Shown here piece by piece: positions 61,156 through 64,000 of a stretch of 64,000 bases of DNA. How positions within the stretch are numbered: position 1 is the stretch's first letter; each line of letters opens with the position of its first letter. The notes under the pieces were generated by a model that saw only the letters and a list, made by a program, of their open reading frames with translations, had not been told where the DNA came from and searched no databases. Source of the stretch: Rhynchopus euleeides (lineage: Eukaryota; Euglenozoa; Diplonemea; Diplonemida; Diplonemidae); NCBI GenBank assembly GCA_963210315.1, contig OY723253.1:1860001-1924000 (forward strand), in the 5' to 3' direction. A program made the position numbers and the translations under genes.

Positions 61156-64000
61156 ATGAGGAGGCGAAGCGTGACGGCGCGTGTCTCCGGCGGTGTGGCT
61201 TCTTCTTCTTCTTCTCTTGTGCGGGTTGTCTTCACCGCGGCGTTGTGCGTGCACAGCTGTGCCGGGTCGTACCTCGGGGTGTTCGGGGATGGGATTGCGG
61301 CAGACACGTATGTGGTGGGGTCCGGGGACAGCCCCCCCACAGAGGCAGGCTTCCTCGAAGGCATCTTCCCCCACAGCGGTGCAGGGGAGGCGGAGACCTT
61401 TGCCGACGCGGGGAGCCTGTGCAGCGATGCCGGGGCCCTGCCGCTGTTCTTCACCTCGCAGGCTGAGGCTGTCCGTTTCAGCGAAGCATCCCTCGCACCC
61501 GGGCGCACCGCCTGGACGTCGCTGATCCTGCTGGGCCCTCCAGTCGGGTTCGTCTGGCAGGGCCTGCAGGTGCCTGGGGTGTGGCGGCCTGCCTCCTGGC
61601 AGGTTGGCGGGGTCCACCGCCTTGGGGCGCGTGCCCTCCTTCAGAACGGGGCGCTGGCTCTGGCGGAGAAGGGCGCGGTGGCAGCCGTGTGGTGCCGCTC
61701 ACAGGCGGTGCTGGGGGTGGGTGTGGCGGTGCCTGCAGGTGTGCCTGCAACCCCGGTGTCGCAGGCTGAGGCGCAGGCAGACGCAGAGGCGGGGGCGGAG
61801 GTGGGGGCCAGAGACGCCACGGTTCAGATGTTCACCGTTGCCACACCGGGGACCGACATCCGGTTCACATCTACCTTCCTGCCGAAGTATTCCAAGCACG
61901 ACGACATCCCGTTTGAGTTGGGGCGCTTCTACAGCAAGGACGAGGGGCAGATCATGCGGGCACTGAACCACAGGCTGGAGCTCGAGCTCACTGCGAAGCG
62001 GATCGACGGCGGGCAGTCGCAGGAGAACAACCCCTTCACATATGGGGCAGCCCGCTCCCGTCCTGGATATATATGGGTGAAGGAGAAACATAAGGATGGG
62101 AGAGCTTTTTACCACTATCACGAGTTTGCGGCGCAGAATATTGTGCCCCGACTGTATGTTCCACCGATGACTGACTTCTCGGTTGTCATCGACTTGCAGA
62201 CCGGGACATACCGTGACGTATGGGGGTGGGGCAAGGACCATTGGAAACGCGTCTTCCACCTCGGAGGGCTCATCTCATTGGATACGAAAAATAGGGATGA
62301 TGCAGAGTTTCGTCTTCGGGGCTTTGGCGCAGAGTGCATCACGGGGGCGAGTAAGAATGACCGCTGGATGGTTGTAATCACAGTACAGATGGACGTAGCC
62401 ACCAATGGTGCCGACATCCGTATCTACGCGACTTCCGGTGACACTCGGAAGGACAGGCATTGCAGGGGCAACCTGGCCGGTGCTCTGGGGTTCAATGTGA
62501 CTGACGTGCATCTTGGATCAAACACGGGCAAACCTTTCCGGTTCCGCTACTTTGGTGTATGGTCACGACTTCTCACACAGACTGAGGTGGCTGCCTTCAG
62601 GGAGGGGAACAAGAACGCAGAACAAGTGCTGTACCCGTACCCCTATGTGGCCTATCCCGGAGGACAACGCAAAGCCATCCACAACATGCTGGAGTTTGCG
62701 GACTTCGGGGATGTCCGGAGTGGACACAGGGCAATCGACTCTTCCAACCGGGGTGGCGCCTTCGCAGACTACACCGACATGACGATCACAGAGCTTGAGT
62801 CGAAGAACCAGTACTACCCCACAGGGACCGTGCCGAGGGCCGCAGTAGCACAGCTCCTCACCGGGACCCCTGATGCCACGTGCAGCACTGGGAACTTCGG
62901 GACCTACGCCCCGGCGGTGCCTCCACCGCCGACTATCCCTGTCCCCACCCCAGCACCAGCCCCCAACCTGTGGGGTGCGACTGCTGCGTCTGGTGTGGAG
63001 CTGTGGCTGCTGAAGCCACTTTACGTGCGGCGGATCCTTGTCTTCGCTTCGGACAGCTGCGCGGGGTCCATCGAGTTGTTCACAGAAACCATCGGGATCG
63101 GGACGGAGACCTTCACAGGGGCAGGCTGCGGCACAGCCCGTGCAGTCACCTTCCCCACTTCAACCTTGCCGATCATCAAGCTCCGGCTCTTGTACGACAC
63201 TGTGTGTGGCGGGGGTGTGCAGGCCCTGATTGTCGAAGGGGCACACGTGGGCACTGCAGCCCTCCCTCAGCAGAACGGCCTTCTCGGCTCATTCCCCCTC
63301 GACACCACGCACAAGTTGTACGACCAGAGCACAAACGGCATGGATATGTCTGCACCGAGTGCTGTCCCGTTTCCTCAGTTCGTCGGCACCTTCCTGTCTC
63401 TGCAACCGAGGAAGCCATACCAGATCCGTACACCTGTGCTCTCCGCTGCCGCTAACTCACCTGGGTTCACTGTGTGTGTGAAGGTGTCTCACACAAAGGA
63501 CGGGGAGTTCTTGGCGGTGAAGTTTTCCACAACAGACATCCTGCGTCTCAGTGTGAAGTCGAACCAGGTGCACATGGAGTGGAAGACGTGCGACCCGTGC
63601 CCAACACACGCCCTCCCACCCACGGTGTCCACAGTGTGCGGAGCTGTTGACGTTGCTGAGCTGCGTATCTTCGTCTCCTCCGGGAGCACAGAAGAGGTCA
63701 CGGCGGTGCCCATGTTGCAGACACGGCTGGGTGCGCTTGCCAGCCCGTCTGTGACCCTCGGTGGGAGAACGTTTTCCGGGAGGATGTCCGATGTGGCGAT
63801 GTACAGCTGGGCATTCGGGGCGTACCACTTCCACCGCCTGCTGACGGGTGCACCCCTGGCGTCGCGTGTGGAGCAGGAGGTCGTGTGGAGCCCCATCCCG
63901 AGCAGCAACCGCGTGCACTCGCTGTACTCATCTGCCTTGGCGAAGCGCGTGGATGCGTATTGGTGTAAGCCGGGTGCTTCGCTGGGGTCGTTCTCGTGCA
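61156..64000 (+). CDS. Large secreted LamG-like protein, 3' end outside window
   Basis: From ATG 61156 the frame is open to the last base, 948 codons without a stop. Residues 1-37 or so are an N-terminal signal (basic start, poly-Ser, then RVVFTAALCVHSCAG). Residues about 223-490 form a first LamG/concanavalin-like domain, closing with FRFRYFGVWSRLLTQTEVAAF. A proline-rich linker (PAVPPPPTIPVPTPAPAP) follows near 595. Residues about 685-900 form a second, closing with FSGRMSDVAMYSWAFGAYHF. Such domains bind glycans or proteins outside the cell. Cysteines are frequent in the second half (CAGS, CGTARA, CDPCPT). Likely a cell-surface or matrix protein; any membrane anchor would lie beyond the window. 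Confidence 0.8.
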   Translation, partial: MRRRSVTARVSGGVASSSSSLVRVVFTAALCVHSCAGSYLGVFGDGIAADTYVVGSGDSPPTEAGFLEGIFPHSGAGEAETFADAGSLCSDAGALPLFFTSQAEAVRFSEASLAPGRTAWTSLILLGPPVGFVWQGLQVPGVWRPASWQVGGVHRLGARALLQNGALALAEKGAVAAVWCRSQAVLGVGVAVPAGVPATPVSQAEAQADAEAGAEVGARDATVQMFTVATPGTDIRFTSTFLPKYSKHDDIPFELGRFYSKDEGQIMRALNHRLELELTAKRIDGGQSQENNPFTYGAARSRPGYIWVKEKHKDGRAFYHYHEFAAQNIVPRLYVPPMTDFSVVIDLQTGTYRDVWGWGKDHWKRVFHLGGLISLDTKNRDDAEFRLRGFGAECITGASKNDRWMVVITVQMDVATNGADIRIYATSGDTRKDRHCRGNLAGALGFNVTDVHLGSNTGKPFRFRYFGVWSRLLTQTEVAAFREGNKNAEQVLYPYPYVAYPGGQRKAIHNMLEFADFGDVRSGHRAIDSSNRGGAFADYTDMTITELESKNQYYPTGTVPRAAVAQLLTGTPDATCSTGNFGTYAPAVPPPPTIPVPTPAPAPNLWGATAASGVELWLLKPLYVRRILVFASDSCAGSIELFTETIGIGTETFTGAGCGTARAVTFPTSTLPIIKLRLLYDTVCGGGVQALIVEGAHVGTAALPQQNGLLGSFPLDTTHKLYDQSTNGMDMSAPSAVPFPQFVGTFLSLQPRKPYQIRTPVLSAAANSPGFTVCVKVSHTKDGEFLAVKFSTTDILRLSVKSNQVHMEWKTCDPCPTHALPPTVSTVCGAVDVAELRIFVSSGSTEEVTAVPMLQTRLGALASPSVTLGGRTFSGRMSDVAMYSWAFGAYHFHRLLTGAPLASRVEQEVVWSPIPSSNRVHSLYSSALAKRVDAYWCKPGASLGSFSC

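Noticed and set aside
60160..61617. 485-aa minus-strand frame
   Set aside because: Overlaps the 5' part of the LamG-like gene and low-complexity spacer, with no domain and a composition that follows the C-rich DNA.

Overview
The window is nuclear DNA of a GC-rich unicellular eukaryote, most likely an alga or other protist. It encodes a kinesin, a histone H3 variant, synaptotagmin-like lipid-transfer domains and a metacaspase-fold protein. Introns are spliceosomal, 185-199 bp long, and start GTATG. The sequence also carries a DIRS-order retrotransposon and many MITE-like elements. I cannot name the species. Genes are compact, mostly single-exon and strongly G/C-ending. They sit in islands between long poly-C, poly-G and CA/GT-rich spacers.

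Layout. 1-10.7 kb: repeats only, namely a TA-flanked MITE (833-1165), a 2.7-kb inverted-repeat element with an unrecognised 286-aa ORF (1222-3943), two SINE-like copies (4233 and 5031) and a long-TIR palindromic element (5468-6615). 10.75-14.2 kb: a tandem array of four small secreted six-cysteine protein genes plus a truncated fifth copy. 14.2-17.1 kb: minisatellite, GC-hairpin repeats and an AT-rich palindromic repeat holding three nested TA-flanked insertions. 17.4-19.6 kb: a kinesin-14 whose N-terminus is an EB1-type calponin-homology domain. 22.1-26.8 kb: a 1482-aa protein with a probable myristoyl/palmitoyl N-terminus and two SMP-C2 units. 27.6-36.1 kb: a large field of nested TA-inserting elements.

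36.4-38.1 kb: a three-exon gene of unknown function. 40.4-44.1 kb: a cluster on the plus strand of a metacaspase-fold protein lacking its catalytic cysteine, a secreted single-thioredoxin PDI-like protein and a divergent histone H3 (centromeric H3 candidate). 44.5-45.1 kb: a minus-strand gene remnant. 47.2-48.5 kb: a type I membrane protein. 52.06-56.77 kb: a nearly complete DIRS/Ngaro-like retrotransposon with split direct repeats, in the order gag-like, tyrosine recombinase, RT/RNase H; the last ORF carries one in-frame stop. 57.1-59.1 kb: a secreted tandem pectin-lyase-fold (GH55-like) protein. 61.16 kb to the window end: a large secreted LamG-like protein, cut off by the window edge.

Functionally there is no operon-like logic. 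Two loose themes appear: microtubule/chromosome biology (EB1-kinesin, H3 variant) and secretory or cell-surface proteins (Cys-rich array, PDI-like, membrane protein, pectin-lyase-fold protein, LamG protein). The most novel candidates are the EB1-kinesin-14 fusion, the double-SMP protein, the catalytically dead metacaspase, the Cys-rich array, and the stack of element families that all insert at TA, for which empty sites can be read within this same window.
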